NCBI GenBank assembly: GCA_044228285.1
Contig: JBGAVD010000001.1
Span: 62,001-126,000, forward strand
DNA: 64,000 nucleotides
Source of the DNA: JBBATK01 sp044228285
GTDB taxonomy: Bacteria; Bacteroidota; Ignavibacteria; Kapaibacteriales; NICIL-2
Reading direction: 5' to 3'
The position numbers and the translations under genes are program-made. Numbering within the stretch: position 1 is the stretch's first letter; every line of letters begins with the position of its first letter. Below are positions 27,798-36,813 of this stretch, piece after piece. The notes under the pieces were generated by a model. It searched no databases. It saw nothing but the letters and a program-made list of their open reading frames with translations, and had not been told where the DNA came from.

Positions 27798-29135
27798 ATG
27801 CGTCGTTCATGGCTTGTAGCCCTGCTCTGTTTTGGGATGACTTCCATCCTAGCAGTTGCGCAGAATTATAAACCGATACAATTCACAGAGTTCGATCTGG
27901 ACAACGGCTTGCACGTGATATTGCATCAGGATAATTCTACTCCAACAGTTGCCACCATTGTTCACTATCGTACAGGTAGTCGATACGAAGATCCAAAGCG
28001 TACAGGCTTTGCGCACTTCTTCGAGCACTTGATGTTTGAAGGAACTGACTCAATTGCACGCGGTCAGATTGGTAGCATGGTTTCTGGTGTTGGTGGTGAA
28101 GTAAACGCATTTACTTCCTTCGACAAGACAGTGTATCACTTCAAAGTGCCATCAAACGCACTTCAACTTGCGATGTGGATCGATGCGCAGCGCATGCGTG
28201 ATCTGAAAGTGGATACCATTGGTGTGGAAACACAGCGTGGTGTTGTGAAAGAAGAACGAAAGAATAGTTACGAGAATCGTCCTTACGGTACGTGGCAAGA
28301 GAAGATGTTTATGAAACTCTTCGGAGGCAGTGTCTACGGTTGGACGCCTATTGGATCATCACAACACATAGACGTGGCTTCCATCTCTGAGTTTCGTGAG
28401 TTCTATGACAAGTACTACGTTCCAAACAACGCAGTGCTTTGTATCTCTGGCGATTTCGATCCAAAAGAAGTTCGTGAGTACATCGATTCATACTTTGCTA
28501 CACGCAAACGCGGAGCAGATGTGAAGCGTGAGGAAGTTGTCTTGCCTGCATTGGGAGCAGAAGTACGAGAAACGGTAAATGATAACAAGGCTCAACTTCC
28601 TGCCGTCTTTGTTGGATACCGTGGTGTAGCAGAAGGCGACCCAGATAGTTATGCAGTCTCCATGTTGACTGACATCCTTGCCAACGGAGAGAGTTCACGT
28701 ATGTACCGCAAGCTTGTTGATGAAGAGCAAGTAGCTGTTGAGGCAGCAACGTTTCCTTTTACCCTAGAAAAGGCTGGCGCATTGATTTTGTTGGGTGTGT
28801 CTGCTCCTGGACAAGATATCTCGAAGGTTGAGCAGGGAATGTATGCAGAGATCGACAGTGTCATTAAGAATGGTGTCACCGAATCTGAGTTCAAGAAAGC
28901 AAAGAACATTGCTGAGGCAAAGTTCATTCAAGCGAAGAAGGGAAATCTGGAGAATGCAATGGCACTTGCAGATGCCTATGCAACCTTTGGAAATACGAAC
29001 TATGTCAACACCGAGATTGAGCGTTTCAATAAGGTGACGCGCGCAGACGTGCAACGTGTTGCAAAGAAGTATTTCGACACAAAGAATCGCGTTGTTCTCA
29101 CTTTCGTACCTGCAGCTGATAAGAAGCAGAAGTAA
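27798..29135 (+). CDS. M16 family zinc metallopeptidase, catalytic subunit
   Basis: A 445-residue pitrilysin-type peptidase with a signal peptide (about 1-22, ending SILAVAQ), so periplasmic. The inverted zinc motif HFFEH is at 73-77 (HxxEH) and the third ligand is Glu152 or Glu153 in GVVKEERKNSYENRPYG. The C-terminal M16 domain has GYRGVAEGDPDSYAVSMLTDIL. AAGGA lies upstream of the ATG. The companion gene 79 bp downstream lacks the zinc site. That arrangement matches two-subunit M16B peptidases, in which one half carries the metal and the other helps bind substrate. It probably degrades peptides in the periplasm. Confidence 0.93.
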   Translation: MRRSWLVALLCFGMTSILAVAQNYKPIQFTEFDLDNGLHVILHQDNSTPTVATIVHYRTGSRYEDPKRTGFAHFFEHLMFEGTDSIARGQIGSMVSGVGGEVNAFTSFDKTVYHFKVPSNALQLAMWIDAQRMRDLKVDTIGVETQRGVVKEERKNSYENRPYGTWQEKMFMKLFGGSVYGWTPIGSSQHIDVASISEFREFYDKYYVPNNAVLCISGDFDPKEVREYIDSYFATRKRGADVKREEVVLPALGAEVRETVNDNKAQLPAVFVGYRGVAEGDPDSYAVSMLTDILANGESSRMYRKLVDEEQVAVEAATFPFTLEKAGALILLGVSAPGQDISKVEQGMYAEIDSVIKNGVTESEFKKAKNIAEAKFIQAKKGNLENAMALADAYATFGNTNYVNTEIERFNKVTRADVQRVAKKYFDTKNRVVLTFVPAADKKQK

Positions 29136-29214
29136 GAAATCCGTTCAGGCATTCTTGCTTAATAGTGCTACTCAGTTTGCAACCCTAAACCATTAACTAT
29201 CGAATATTACTTGT

Positions 29215-31401
29215 ATGAAGAAATTTTATCTACTCCTGACGATACTCAGCTTGTGTGTATCAGTTCAGGCTCAAAAGAAGAACAGCGATAAGGGTGACAA
29301 AAACAAAGCACCTCAGAACTCTGCTGCCGCGGCAGAAACAAAAACAATGCGATCAATTGACTTTAAAGTCAAGCCTAAGGTAGCCGAACTGCGCGATGTG
29401 GAATTCCCTCGCTATAGTGAAACAACCTTGAAAAATGGTTTGAAGGTGTTTGTGATTGAAGACCACAAGCAGCCAACTATTGCGTTCCGTTTGCAGGTAG
29501 GAGCAGGCGACGCAATGGACGGAACAAAGAATGGTTTGTCATACCTCATGACCAACCTTATTTACAAGGGCACACAGAAGCGCAGTGCAGCTGAGGTGTC
29601 AAACCAGATCGACAGTGTTGGAGCTAGCTTAAGCAGCTCATCTCAGGGCGAGTTGATGACTATTAGTATCGATGGACTCAAGCGTCACTCATCTCTTCTC
29701 CTGAGTATTTTCGCCGATGTTGTTCAGAATCCTCTTTTCCCCAAAGAAGAATTGGATAAGATGATGCCACAGGTAATGGCAGCTTTGAAACAAGAGCGCT
29801 CAAACCCAGCATCACTGAGCGGTGCTCTTTCCCGAATTGTCTTGTACGGTAAGGATCACCCAAGTGCACAGCGGAGAACAGAGGAGTCGTTGAAGGCGAT
29901 TAGCCTTGAAGACATTCGCAATTTCCACGAACGCTATGTTCGTCCAAACAACAGAGCAACACTTGCTGTTGTTGGCGATGTGAGCTTGAATGAAATCGTT
30001 CCTCTCCTCGAGAAGGCATTTGCGAACTGGAAGCCAACAACTATGGCCATCAGTCAAACACCAGCACCGAAGCCAATGCCACGTGGTATCTACTTTGTTC
30101 AACGTCCTGGTTCTGTTCAGACTTCGCTTATGTGTTGCTCCCTCATACCTGGTCGCAAAGATGAATCGTATGAGCCACTTCAACTAGCGTCGTCTTTGCT
30201 AGGTTCAGGCTTTGCGGGACGTTTGTTCAAGACGCTCCGTGAAACCTATTCCTTTACGTACACCCCGTTTGCCGCAGTTACCCAAGGAAAGTACTTCAAT
30301 CGCTTTATAGCAGGCGCAGACGTACGTAATGCAGTTACCGACTCCGCGCTGATGGTTCTGCAATCTGAAATCGGTAAAGTAGCCGATGACGCAGCTTCAG
30401 ATGAGGAGTTCAACGTTATTCGTACCTACGAAGTTGGTAACTACTTGATGGCTTTTGAGAACTCAGAATATGTGGCATCTCTGTTGCAAAACGCTGAGTA
30501 CCTGGGGCTGAGCCCAGAATACGTAAAGAGCTATTCAAAGCGTTTGAATGCATACACTCCTTTCGATGCTCAAAAGGCTGCAAAGAAGTTCATTCGCCCA
30601 GATCAACTCTATACCATAGTTGTCGGTTCACCTGATATCGCTCCTGTACTTGCAAAGTATGGTCGCGTGTACAATTACAATCTGGATCTTCAGCCCGTTG
30701 GCGACAATGTTGAGAAGGTCAATATGAGCCCAGATGAGTTGATGAAAAAAGTTCAACAGGGAATCGGTGGTCTGGATAAAATGAATGCTATCAAGACTCT
30801 TCACGTGAAAGCGACCTCGATCATGAGCATGGGTGGAAAGAATGTTGATGGCTCAGGCGAACGCAAGATGAAGGCACCAAACAAGAAGTACACCGGTTTG
30901 AAAACTCCGTTCGGCAATCAAGAGTATTTCGTCAACGGCACGAAGGGCTGGATCTCGATGGCTGGTCAGCCTGCCGATGAGATGGATGAAAAGACTTTGA
31001 AGAGTGCAATCACTGAGGCGGGTCCCTTCTACTATGCACACTTGACCGAGCTTGGGTATACATGCAGCATCACTGGAAAAATCAATGGTCAGATCGTAGT
31101 TAAAGCCACATCTCCAGCAGGTACAATGGTAGAATTCTACTACGACGCTCAAAGTTACTTGCTTAGCCGTGTGGATCAAACTCAAGAAACTGGACAAGGT
31201 CCTATGACCATTACGGAGCGCTATGAGAACTATACTGATATCAGTGGCGTAAAGCTTCCTCTTACCGAGAAGATGGAGATTCCAAACGGGATTAGTATTG
31301 TCAGCAAGGTTAGCTATGAAGCAAATGTTCCATTTGCTGATACAGACTTTGAACCGCAAACGATAGCACCTATGGATATCAACGCGAATCCTAAGAGGTA
31401 A
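29215..31401 (+). CDS. M16-like non-catalytic subunit fused to a LolA/outer-membrane-lipoprotein-sorting-like domain
   Basis: A 728-residue secreted protein (signal peptide to about residue 20, VSVQAQ). Residues about 60-500 are two M16 domains. Where HxxEH should be, the sequence is GLSYLMTNLIYKGT, so the zinc site is lost. The second half has VGDVSLNEIVPLLEKAFANW and the R/Y-containing FKTLRETYSFTYTPFA. Residues about 515-728 form an extra region, with GLDKMNAIKTLHVKATSIMSMGG followed by a long run of beta strands. That region resembles periplasmic lipoprotein-carrier-like folds that sit at the end of some Bacteroidota M16 proteins. It follows the catalytic gene on the same strand and is probably co-transcribed. 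The role of the extra domain is unknown. Confidence 0.9.
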   Translation: MKKFYLLLTILSLCVSVQAQKKNSDKGDKNKAPQNSAAAAETKTMRSIDFKVKPKVAELRDVEFPRYSETTLKNGLKVFVIEDHKQPTIAFRLQVGAGDAMDGTKNGLSYLMTNLIYKGTQKRSAAEVSNQIDSVGASLSSSSQGELMTISIDGLKRHSSLLLSIFADVVQNPLFPKEELDKMMPQVMAALKQERSNPASLSGALSRIVLYGKDHPSAQRRTEESLKAISLEDIRNFHERYVRPNNRATLAVVGDVSLNEIVPLLEKAFANWKPTTMAISQTPAPKPMPRGIYFVQRPGSVQTSLMCCSLIPGRKDESYEPLQLASSLLGSGFAGRLFKTLRETYSFTYTPFAAVTQGKYFNRFIAGADVRNAVTDSALMVLQSEIGKVADDAASDEEFNVIRTYEVGNYLMAFENSEYVASLLQNAEYLGLSPEYVKSYSKRLNAYTPFDAQKAAKKFIRPDQLYTIVVGSPDIAPVLAKYGRVYNYNLDLQPVGDNVEKVNMSPDELMKKVQQGIGGLDKMNAIKTLHVKATSIMSMGGKNVDGSGERKMKAPNKKYTGLKTPFGNQEYFVNGTKGWISMAGQPADEMDEKTLKSAITEAGPFYYAHLTELGYTCSITGKINGQIVVKATSPAGTMVEFYYDAQSYLLSRVDQTQETGQGPMTITERYENYTDISGVKLPLTEKMEIPNGISIVSKVSYEANVPFADTDFEPQTIAPMDINANPKR

Positions 31402-31514
31402 CTCAATACGATTCATCTGATTCTGTCTGCGAGTCTATTGCATCCATGAGTCGCTGAAGTTCCTACATACTTCGCGTGCACACATCAAGATTCGCTTCCC
31501 ATCAGTATTCCTAA

Positions 31515-31556
31515 GAAACCGTCAACTCCTTGCTGAGTGCGACGGTTTTCTTTTTT
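31515..31556 (+). terminator. intrinsic terminator of the M16 operon
   Basis: AAACCGTC (31516-31523) pairs with GACGGTTT (31541-31548), followed by TTCTTTTTT. It lies about 115 bp after the second M16 gene. Confidence 0.75.
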
Positions 31557-31605
31557 GTAGTCTGCCCATCATGTATGGTTTGATTCTGTTACAATTCAGT
31601 TGCTT

Positions 31606-31630
31606 GTAGAAACGCGATTGATCGCGTCTT
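31606..31630. repeat. single REP-like palindrome
   Basis: GTAGAAACGCGATTGATCGCGTCTTA closely matches the palindromes clustered at 55.7-56.6 kb (GTAGAGACGCGATTCATCGCG type). It is a lone dispersed copy here. Confidence 0.7.
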
Positions 31631-31674
31631 AGGTGAAGAATACACCCCTGATACTCGCTTGGGAAGTGGGAGAG

Positions 31675-31703
31675 AGGCTTGGGGGTGAAACTCCCCCAAG
31701 CCT
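31675..31703. repeat. 11-bp stem hairpin
   Basis: AGGCTTGGGGG (31675-31685) and CCCCCAAGCCT (31693-31703) are perfectly complementary around a 7-base loop. No T-run follows. It lies just before the 106-bp tandem array. Confidence 0.7.
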
Positions 31704-31726
31704 ACTCGGCGTGAACGACAAGCGAT

Positions 31727-32220
31727 GACTCACGCAGAGCCGCAGAGTCGTACTGTACTGACGAGCCGCTGAGCAAACGCGAAAGCTCAGCGGCTCATCT
31801 CTCTCTGCGTCTCTGCGTGAACGACAGGTGCCAACTCACGCAGAGCCGCAGAGTCGTGCTGTACTGACGAGCCGCAGAGCAAACGCGAAAGCTCAGCGGC
31901 TCATCCTCCTCTGCGTCTCTGCGTGAACGGCAGGTGCCGACTCACGCAGAGCCGCAGAGTCGTGCTTTACTGACGAGCCGCAGAGCAAACGCGAAAGCTC
32001 AGCGTCTCATCCTCCTCTGCGTCTCTGCGTGAACGGCAGGTGCCGACTCACGCAGAGCCGCAGAGTCGTGCTTTACTGACGAGCCGCAGAGCAAACGCGA
32101 AAGCTCAGCGGCTCATCTTCCTCTGCGTCTCTGCGTGAACGACACGCGCCGACTCATACAGAGCTGCAGAGCAAACGCGAAAGCTCAGCGTCTCTTCCTC
32201 CTCTGCGTCTCTGCTTGTGC
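31727..32220. repeat. 106-bp tandem repeat, about 4.6 copies
   Basis: Units begin with (G/A)ACTCACGCAGAGCCGCAGAG at 31727, 31833, 31939 and 32045, and a diverged partial unit begins at 32151. The period is exactly 106 bp. Within each unit TCACGCAGAG and CTCTGCGTGA are complementary, so each copy can fold on itself; CGAAAGCTCAGCGGCTC also pairs with GAGCCGC(A/T)GAG. Copies differ by a few substitutions. The spacing and internal symmetry are unlike a CRISPR array, and there are no unique spacers. Confidence 0.9.
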
Positions 32221-32380
32221 CGTGAAGTTAGAGAAGAGTTATAGATCTCTAACATGCTGGAGTCGAGATGATACAACAGCAAAGCTTAGTGCTGTGAGGT
32301 ATCGACAATGCTGTTCAGGCGGGGTTGTCAAACCACTCCTCTCCGTTGGTTTGCTAGAGTACGCTTCCAACAGCAGCAGC

Positions 32381-33301
32381 TTAGTCAATGACAAGAGAGC
32401 AGCCAGCACGGTTGGTTGTATTCTTGAATTGCAAGTAGTACACACCTGGTGTTAGTGCTTGGGTATTGATGGAACAGCCGCCTTCGTTCCAGCGGACATG
32501 AAGAACATGTTGACGTCCCATCATATCAGTAACACTTACTTCCGTGTTTGAGAGTGTCAAAGCCGCTGCGCACTGAACGCTAATGTAGTCGCGCGCTGGT
32601 TGAGGCCAAACGCTGAGTATTTGTTGGCCATTGTCAGGAACATCGTTGACAAGTTTGGCAATAGTCAAAGTGTCTGGATCTGACCATTCGCCCATAGCGG
32701 TCTTACAAACAGATCGAACTCTCCAAATAGTCGTTTGCTCGCGAGGGAGTACCATATCGACTGTGGTTCCCAAAACAATAGAATCACGAATCTGCTCGCC
32801 ACCGAGTCGATACTGAAAGATGTAAGAGCTTGCTGCCTCGTCCGTCTTCCAAGCAAAATGTACAACATCAGAGCTGATCTCTGCATTGTGAAAGAGGCTG
32901 AGGAGTTCAACGGTCTTGACGAATCTGGTTGTGAAACTTGAAACCGGACTTGTCTCTACACCGGTAGAAATTGTCCAATAGAACGAACTTGAGCTGGACG
33001 GTATGGCTACGATGACACTTGTGTCAAACTGAACAACTTTCTGAGCGATGCGAATGGTCATCTCTGGATCTGTTGCAACTTCAACAAAGTACGTGCTGAT
33101 GCCAGGTATATCATTCCAGCGGAGAACGATGCTGGCGTTTGGACATTTAAGAACCTCTTTGTTCGCAGGAAAAACAGCAGTGGGCTGTGAGCCAAGCACT
33201 GAGCTGGCTTGCAGTGGAATACTTCCTAATACTGTACAAAGGGCTGTGAGTACAAGGACAAAAGGCGCTATCATGCGCCGTGAGGGAAGCAGCGTTTTCA
33301 T
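32381..33301 (-). CDS. secreted protein with T9SS type A sorting domain
   Basis: A 306-residue product. A signal peptide at about 1-32 (VLVLTALCTVLGSIPLQA) precedes two fibronectin-III-like segments. One is seen in ASIVLRWNDIPGISTYFVEVATDP and the other in VVHFAWKTDEAASSYIFQYRLGG. The last 75 residues form a sorting domain, with VWPQPARDYISVQ, then EVSVTDMMGRQ and LTPGVYYLQFKN. There is no catalytic domain, so it is more likely a surface or binding protein. Its neighbour at 33359-34288 has the same plan and the two are probably diverged paralogues. Confidence 0.85.
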   Translation of the reverse strand: MKTLLPSRRMIAPFVLVLTALCTVLGSIPLQASSVLGSQPTAVFPANKEVLKCPNASIVLRWNDIPGISTYFVEVATDPEMTIRIAQKVVQFDTSVIVAIPSSSSSFYWTISTGVETSPVSSFTTRFVKTVELLSLFHNAEISSDVVHFAWKTDEAASSYIFQYRLGGEQIRDSIVLGTTVDMVLPREQTTIWRVRSVCKTAMGEWSDPDTLTIAKLVNDVPDNGQQILSVWPQPARDYISVQCAAALTLSNTEVSVTDMMGRQHVLHVRWNEGGCSINTQALTPGVYYLQFKNTTNRAGCSLVID

Positions 33302-33358
33302 AGATCGGCTCCGTTAAGTGAAGGAGGACGGAGCAAATATAGATCTATTTAGGACAAA

Positions 33359-34288
33359 TTAGTCCATAATTAACATCTTGCGGAAAATATTTCTATCGCT
33401 ACGTAACTGGATCATCAGCGCACCTTTGGCTAACAGCGAACTAGAAAGTTGGTATTCAGCAACACCATCCAAATTTGCATGAAACACCAATTCTCCGGCA
33501 AGATTGTACACATTCAGCTGCTGCAACACTTCCGATTCCGGTGCACGAACTAGCAAGAGGCTGCCATCCGCAGTTGAACGAAGCCAGGAAGACTCAGTAG
33601 AACGGAGGTCTTCATAAACAGCGTTTGGTGCAAGATCTACAAAGAAACTCCCGCTATTGGACCATTCACCCACACCGTCTCCACAGAGGGGACGCATTTT
33701 CCAAGTATAGCTCTTGTTCCCCAGTACCGTGACTGAAGCTGAGGTGTCTTTGTAAGAAACAGTATCGCGAAGCGTGAAGGCTTCAGACTCCACAAGCAAC
33801 TCATAACGGTCACCACTCGAATTAGCATTCCAAACCAGTTTCACAGTGTAGTCTTTGACGGTATCTGCTTTTGGAGACACAATGCTTCCTGCCTTTGGAA
33901 TACGAAGGTTGAGACGCCAGATTGCTGTGGTGTCAAAATCGGTTCGTATACGCCAATAGACGCTGGTGTCAGCTCGTGGTAAATGGATAATGCGAGTCGT
34001 GTCATGAAAAACCACGTCGTTCACAATCAAGTTCTGAAAGCTTGAATCTCCGCTTACTTCAACATAGTAGCTGTCAAAAAACGAAACACCAGGGGTCCAT
34101 CGAAGCTCAATACTTGTTGGAATACAGGTCATCGTACTGTCATTACGAGGTGCCACACTATGAGGTATGGAATCCTTAAGAGGAACTTGCTGCTTCTTAT
34201 GAGTCTGTTGTGCTGGGCTATCAAAAGAGGCAACAACAAGAAGGCAAAGCGCAAGCGCTGAGAAAAGTACATTCTTCATCAGGTTCAT
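33359..34288 (-). CDS. secreted protein with FnIII-like domains and T9SS-like C-terminus
   Basis: About 309 residues from Met at 34288 (34279 is an alternative); the open frame extends further but a signal peptide (NVLFSALALCLLVVASF) begins here. Two beta-sandwich segments follow: SIELRWTPGVSFFDSYYVEV and VKLVWNANSSGDRYELLVES. The C-terminus (LQQLNVYNLAGELVFHANL, ending IFRKMLIMD) is a weak version of the type A sorting domain. Domain order and length match the gene at 32381-33301, separated by 57 bp on the same strand. No enzymatic motif is visible. Confidence 0.8.
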   Translation of the reverse strand: MNLMKNVLFSALALCLLVVASFDSPAQQTHKKQQVPLKDSIPHSVAPRNDSTMTCIPTSIELRWTPGVSFFDSYYVEVSGDSSFQNLIVNDVVFHDTTRIIHLPRADTSVYWRIRTDFDTTAIWRLNLRIPKAGSIVSPKADTVKDYTVKLVWNANSSGDRYELLVESEAFTLRDTVSYKDTSASVTVLGNKSYTWKMRPLCGDGVGEWSNSGSFFVDLAPNAVYEDLRSTESSWLRSTADGSLLLVRAPESEVLQQLNVYNLAGELVFHANLDGVAEYQLSSSLLAKGALMIQLRSDRNIFRKMLIMD

Positions 34289-34478
34289 AGTCAAGTGAGT
34301 GCACAAAGCGTGATGTGATGAGGCAAATTTAGTCACCACAGCCATTCAAAACATGAGTATTGTATGAACACGCAGAAGCGAGAAAATACTCGCAAAGAAA
34401 ACTGTCAAAGAGTACTCAAATTGAGAACTCAGGTTAGAGTTTCCTACGATAGGGTAGGGAGCGAAAAAGTCCCGATTT

Positions 34479-35258
34479 CTAGAAAATGTAGCCGAAAATG
34501 GCGTCAATGATAAGAATCGAGGCGGCGGAAATCGTAAAAGCACGAACAGTACTATGTCCCACACCCTCAGCGCCCCCGGTAGCTTGCATTCCAACATGAC
34601 AACCAATAAGTGATGTTACGCCACCAAAAACAAAGGATTTCAAGAGGCTGATGAGAACTTCATTAACCCTGAAGTAGGCTTGGATGGAATTGAAGAAAAC
34701 GTCGGCAGAAAAGCCAAACTTCAAACTCGTTAGAGCATATGCACCTGCTAGAGCAACACAATTGGAGAATACAGCTAGAATCGGCATCATGGTGACAGCG
34801 GCAATAACCCGAGGCATCGCTAAGTAGCGCGTTTTATCGATGGCCATCATCTCTAGCGCATCTATTTGCTCAGACACAGCCATTGTGCCTAGCTGTGCCG
34901 CAATGGCCCCTCCAACACGACCTGCAATGACGAGTGCTGTCAACACAGGAGTGAGCTCTGTAAAAACGACGGTGGCAATAGAACCACCGATAAAGGGTCG
35001 CGCAATGTTGATGAGATTGAACTTCGCAAAAAGATTAGTAGCCTGTAACGCAGCAATGGCGCCAGTGAAGGAACCAATAAGCACGACGAGTGGGAGTGAA
35101 TCTGAACCAACAATCCCCATTTGCTCAATGACGAGTTTTCGATCGCGTATTGACTGGGGGATGTACCTCACAATCCTTCCCAAAAGCATACTGAGAGTAC
35201 CCAGCTCTTGAAGGAAGTTGAGAATAGCGCGTCCAACACGCAGGAAAAGTTGTGTCAT
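34479..35258 (-). CDS. MlaE-family ABC transporter permease
   Basis: A 259-residue inner-membrane permease with about five to six helices. The MlaE signatures are PLVVLIGSFTGAIAALQAT, the coupling region RVGGAIAAQLGTMAVSEQIDALEMMAID and PRVIAAVTMMPIL. In the Mla system this subunit, with ATPase MlaF and MCE protein MlaD, moves phospholipids between the membranes. No ATPase or MCE gene lies beside it here: the next genes are a T9SS-like protein and divergent pta. The partners must be encoded elsewhere. The gene is complete and of normal length. Confidence 0.92.
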   Translation of the reverse strand: MTQLFLRVGRAILNFLQELGTLSMLLGRIVRYIPQSIRDRKLVIEQMGIVGSDSLPLVVLIGSFTGAIAALQATNLFAKFNLINIARPFIGGSIATVVFTELTPVLTALVIAGRVGGAIAAQLGTMAVSEQIDALEMMAIDKTRYLAMPRVIAAVTMMPILAVFSNCVALAGAYALTSLKFGFSADVFFNSIQAYFRVNEVLISLLKSFVFGGVTSLIGCHVGMQATGGAEGVGHSTVRAFTISAASILIIDAIFGYIF

Positions 35259-35598
35259 GTACGATTTTGTTGCATGTATAGCTCAGGTGATAGCGCAAAA
35301 TATCTCTTCCTGGACAATTCGCGCGCACGCGATCTGCAAAAGGCCACCTATGTTTGTTGTGCGCACGTGTATCTTCAGTCGCAACATCAGCTGAAAATTC
35401 TGTTGTCAATCGAGACTTTTCCATATTCTACTTGACTATATTCTACTTGAAGGGCAATAAGGTCGAGCAAGCTGTTTGGAGAACGCTCTGAGCACTTCTA
35501 CTAGGAGAGCGTCATCTGCACACGCAACATTTTTGGACTCCGATGTCAAACGACGATGCGGCATAGCCAAAATCCATACACTAGAGTCACATAATCAC

Positions 35599-36582
35599 AT
35601 GAGCCAACGAGCATATATTTCTCAGCTACAAGAGCGAGCTGCTTCTCACAAAGCTCGAGTACTGCTGCCGGATTCTCACGATCCTCGGACCATAGCCGCC
35701 GCACGCATGCTGCTCGATCAAAAGATAGCACAGCCAATACTGATAGGTGATTCAAAAGAGCTCGCTTCTATTGCGCAAAGCGTCGGACTGAAGATGAATG
35801 GCATTGAGTGCATCGATCGCTCGAGTACGAGCGATGCAACATTGGTTGAGCTCTACTACGTCAAACGACAACACAAAGGCATTAGTCGTGCAGATGCTGA
35901 ACAAGCTCTTAATGATCCGCTCATTCTTGCTGGTTTGCTTCTCGACACAGCTGAGGCTGACTGCTGCGTAGCAGGTTCCACTTCGAGCACAGCTGCTGTG
36001 CTCCGCGCAGCCCTACTCACTATTCCTCTCGCACAAGGTGTGCATACGCTCAGTAGTTTCTTCTTGATGGTTCTCGAAAACCGGGCAATCGTCTATGCAG
36101 ACTGTGCAGTTGTGCCCGAACCTACTGCCGAGCAGCTGGTGGATATTGCCTACAGCGCGGCATTGAACTATCGTTTGCTGATGTCTGAACCCGCCAGAGT
36201 TGCCTTCCTGTCATTCTCAACCAAAGGAAGTGCCGAACATCCAAGTGTGCTCAAAGTCCGAAAAGCGAGCGAGCTCTTTCAACAGCGCTATCCTGCGATC
36301 GTAGCTGAGGGTGAAATTCAAGCTGATGTGGCACTTGTTCCTTCTGTTGCACAACGTAAGGCAGCAGATAGCGCGATTCAAGGTGATGCCAATGTGCTGG
36401 TGTTTCCCTCTCTTGATGCGGGGAATATTGCCTACAAGCTTAGTGAACGACTGGCTGGCGCTGTTGCGTTAGGGCCCATCATCCAAGGACTTTCTAAACC
36501 CTATTGCGATTTGTCGCGAGGCTGTTCGGCGGAAGACATCGTCAACACTGCCTGTATCTCCATTCTCATGCAGCAACACTAG
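35599..36582 (+). CDS. pta: phosphate acetyltransferase
   Basis: A 327-residue cytoplasmic enzyme interconverting acetyl-CoA and acetyl phosphate. The start at 35599 (MSQRAYISQLQERA) aligns with short-form Pta; 41 codons of open frame upstream have no family resemblance. Motifs include RVLLPDSHDPRTIAAA, ADCCVAGSTSSTAAVLRAAL, YADCAVVPEPTAEQLVDIA and the C-terminal NVLVFPSLDAGNIAYKL with RLAGAVALGPIIQGLSKPYCDLSRGC. These are the phosphotransacetylase (PTA_PTB) signatures; phosphate butyryltransferase is less likely because of the NDLSRG-like ending. No ackA is adjacent. Confidence 0.93.
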   Translation: MSQRAYISQLQERAASHKARVLLPDSHDPRTIAAARMLLDQKIAQPILIGDSKELASIAQSVGLKMNGIECIDRSSTSDATLVELYYVKRQHKGISRADAEQALNDPLILAGLLLDTAEADCCVAGSTSSTAAVLRAALLTIPLAQGVHTLSSFFLMVLENRAIVYADCAVVPEPTAEQLVDIAYSAALNYRLLMSEPARVAFLSFSTKGSAEHPSVLKVRKASELFQQRYPAIVAEGEIQADVALVPSVAQRKAADSAIQGDANVLVFPSLDAGNIAYKLSERLAGAVALGPIIQGLSKPYCDLSRGCSAEDIVNTACISILMQQH

Positions 36583-36737
36583 TTCTTGAGCTCACATCGC
36601 TCGCAAGCGCAGACTGGAGACTTTCAGGATGGTTGATGGCGTATGTGCATACAAAAAGGGAGAGCTCCTCAGTGAGTGAAAGCCTTGTTTCGCTCAAGAG
36701 TAAACCTGTCAGTTAGCGTAGCTCTCGCCTCTAACAA

Positions 36738-36770
36738 CAAAGGGACTCAACCTTTCAGTGAATCCCTTTG
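36738..36770. terminator. possible bidirectional hairpin between pta and the PNGase F-like gene
   Basis: CAAAGGGA (36738-36745) pairs with TCCCTTTG (36763-36770), in the 230-bp gap between convergent genes. No good T-tract follows on either strand, so termination is uncertain. Confidence 0.4.
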
Positions 36771-36813
36771 CACGGAGAATTTTATTGTTGGTCTGCCTTC
36801 AAACCTTCAGTTG

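Noticed and set aside
31727..32220. Possible CRISPR array
   Set aside because: The 106-bp units are contiguous, with no unique spacers, and no cas gene is in the window.
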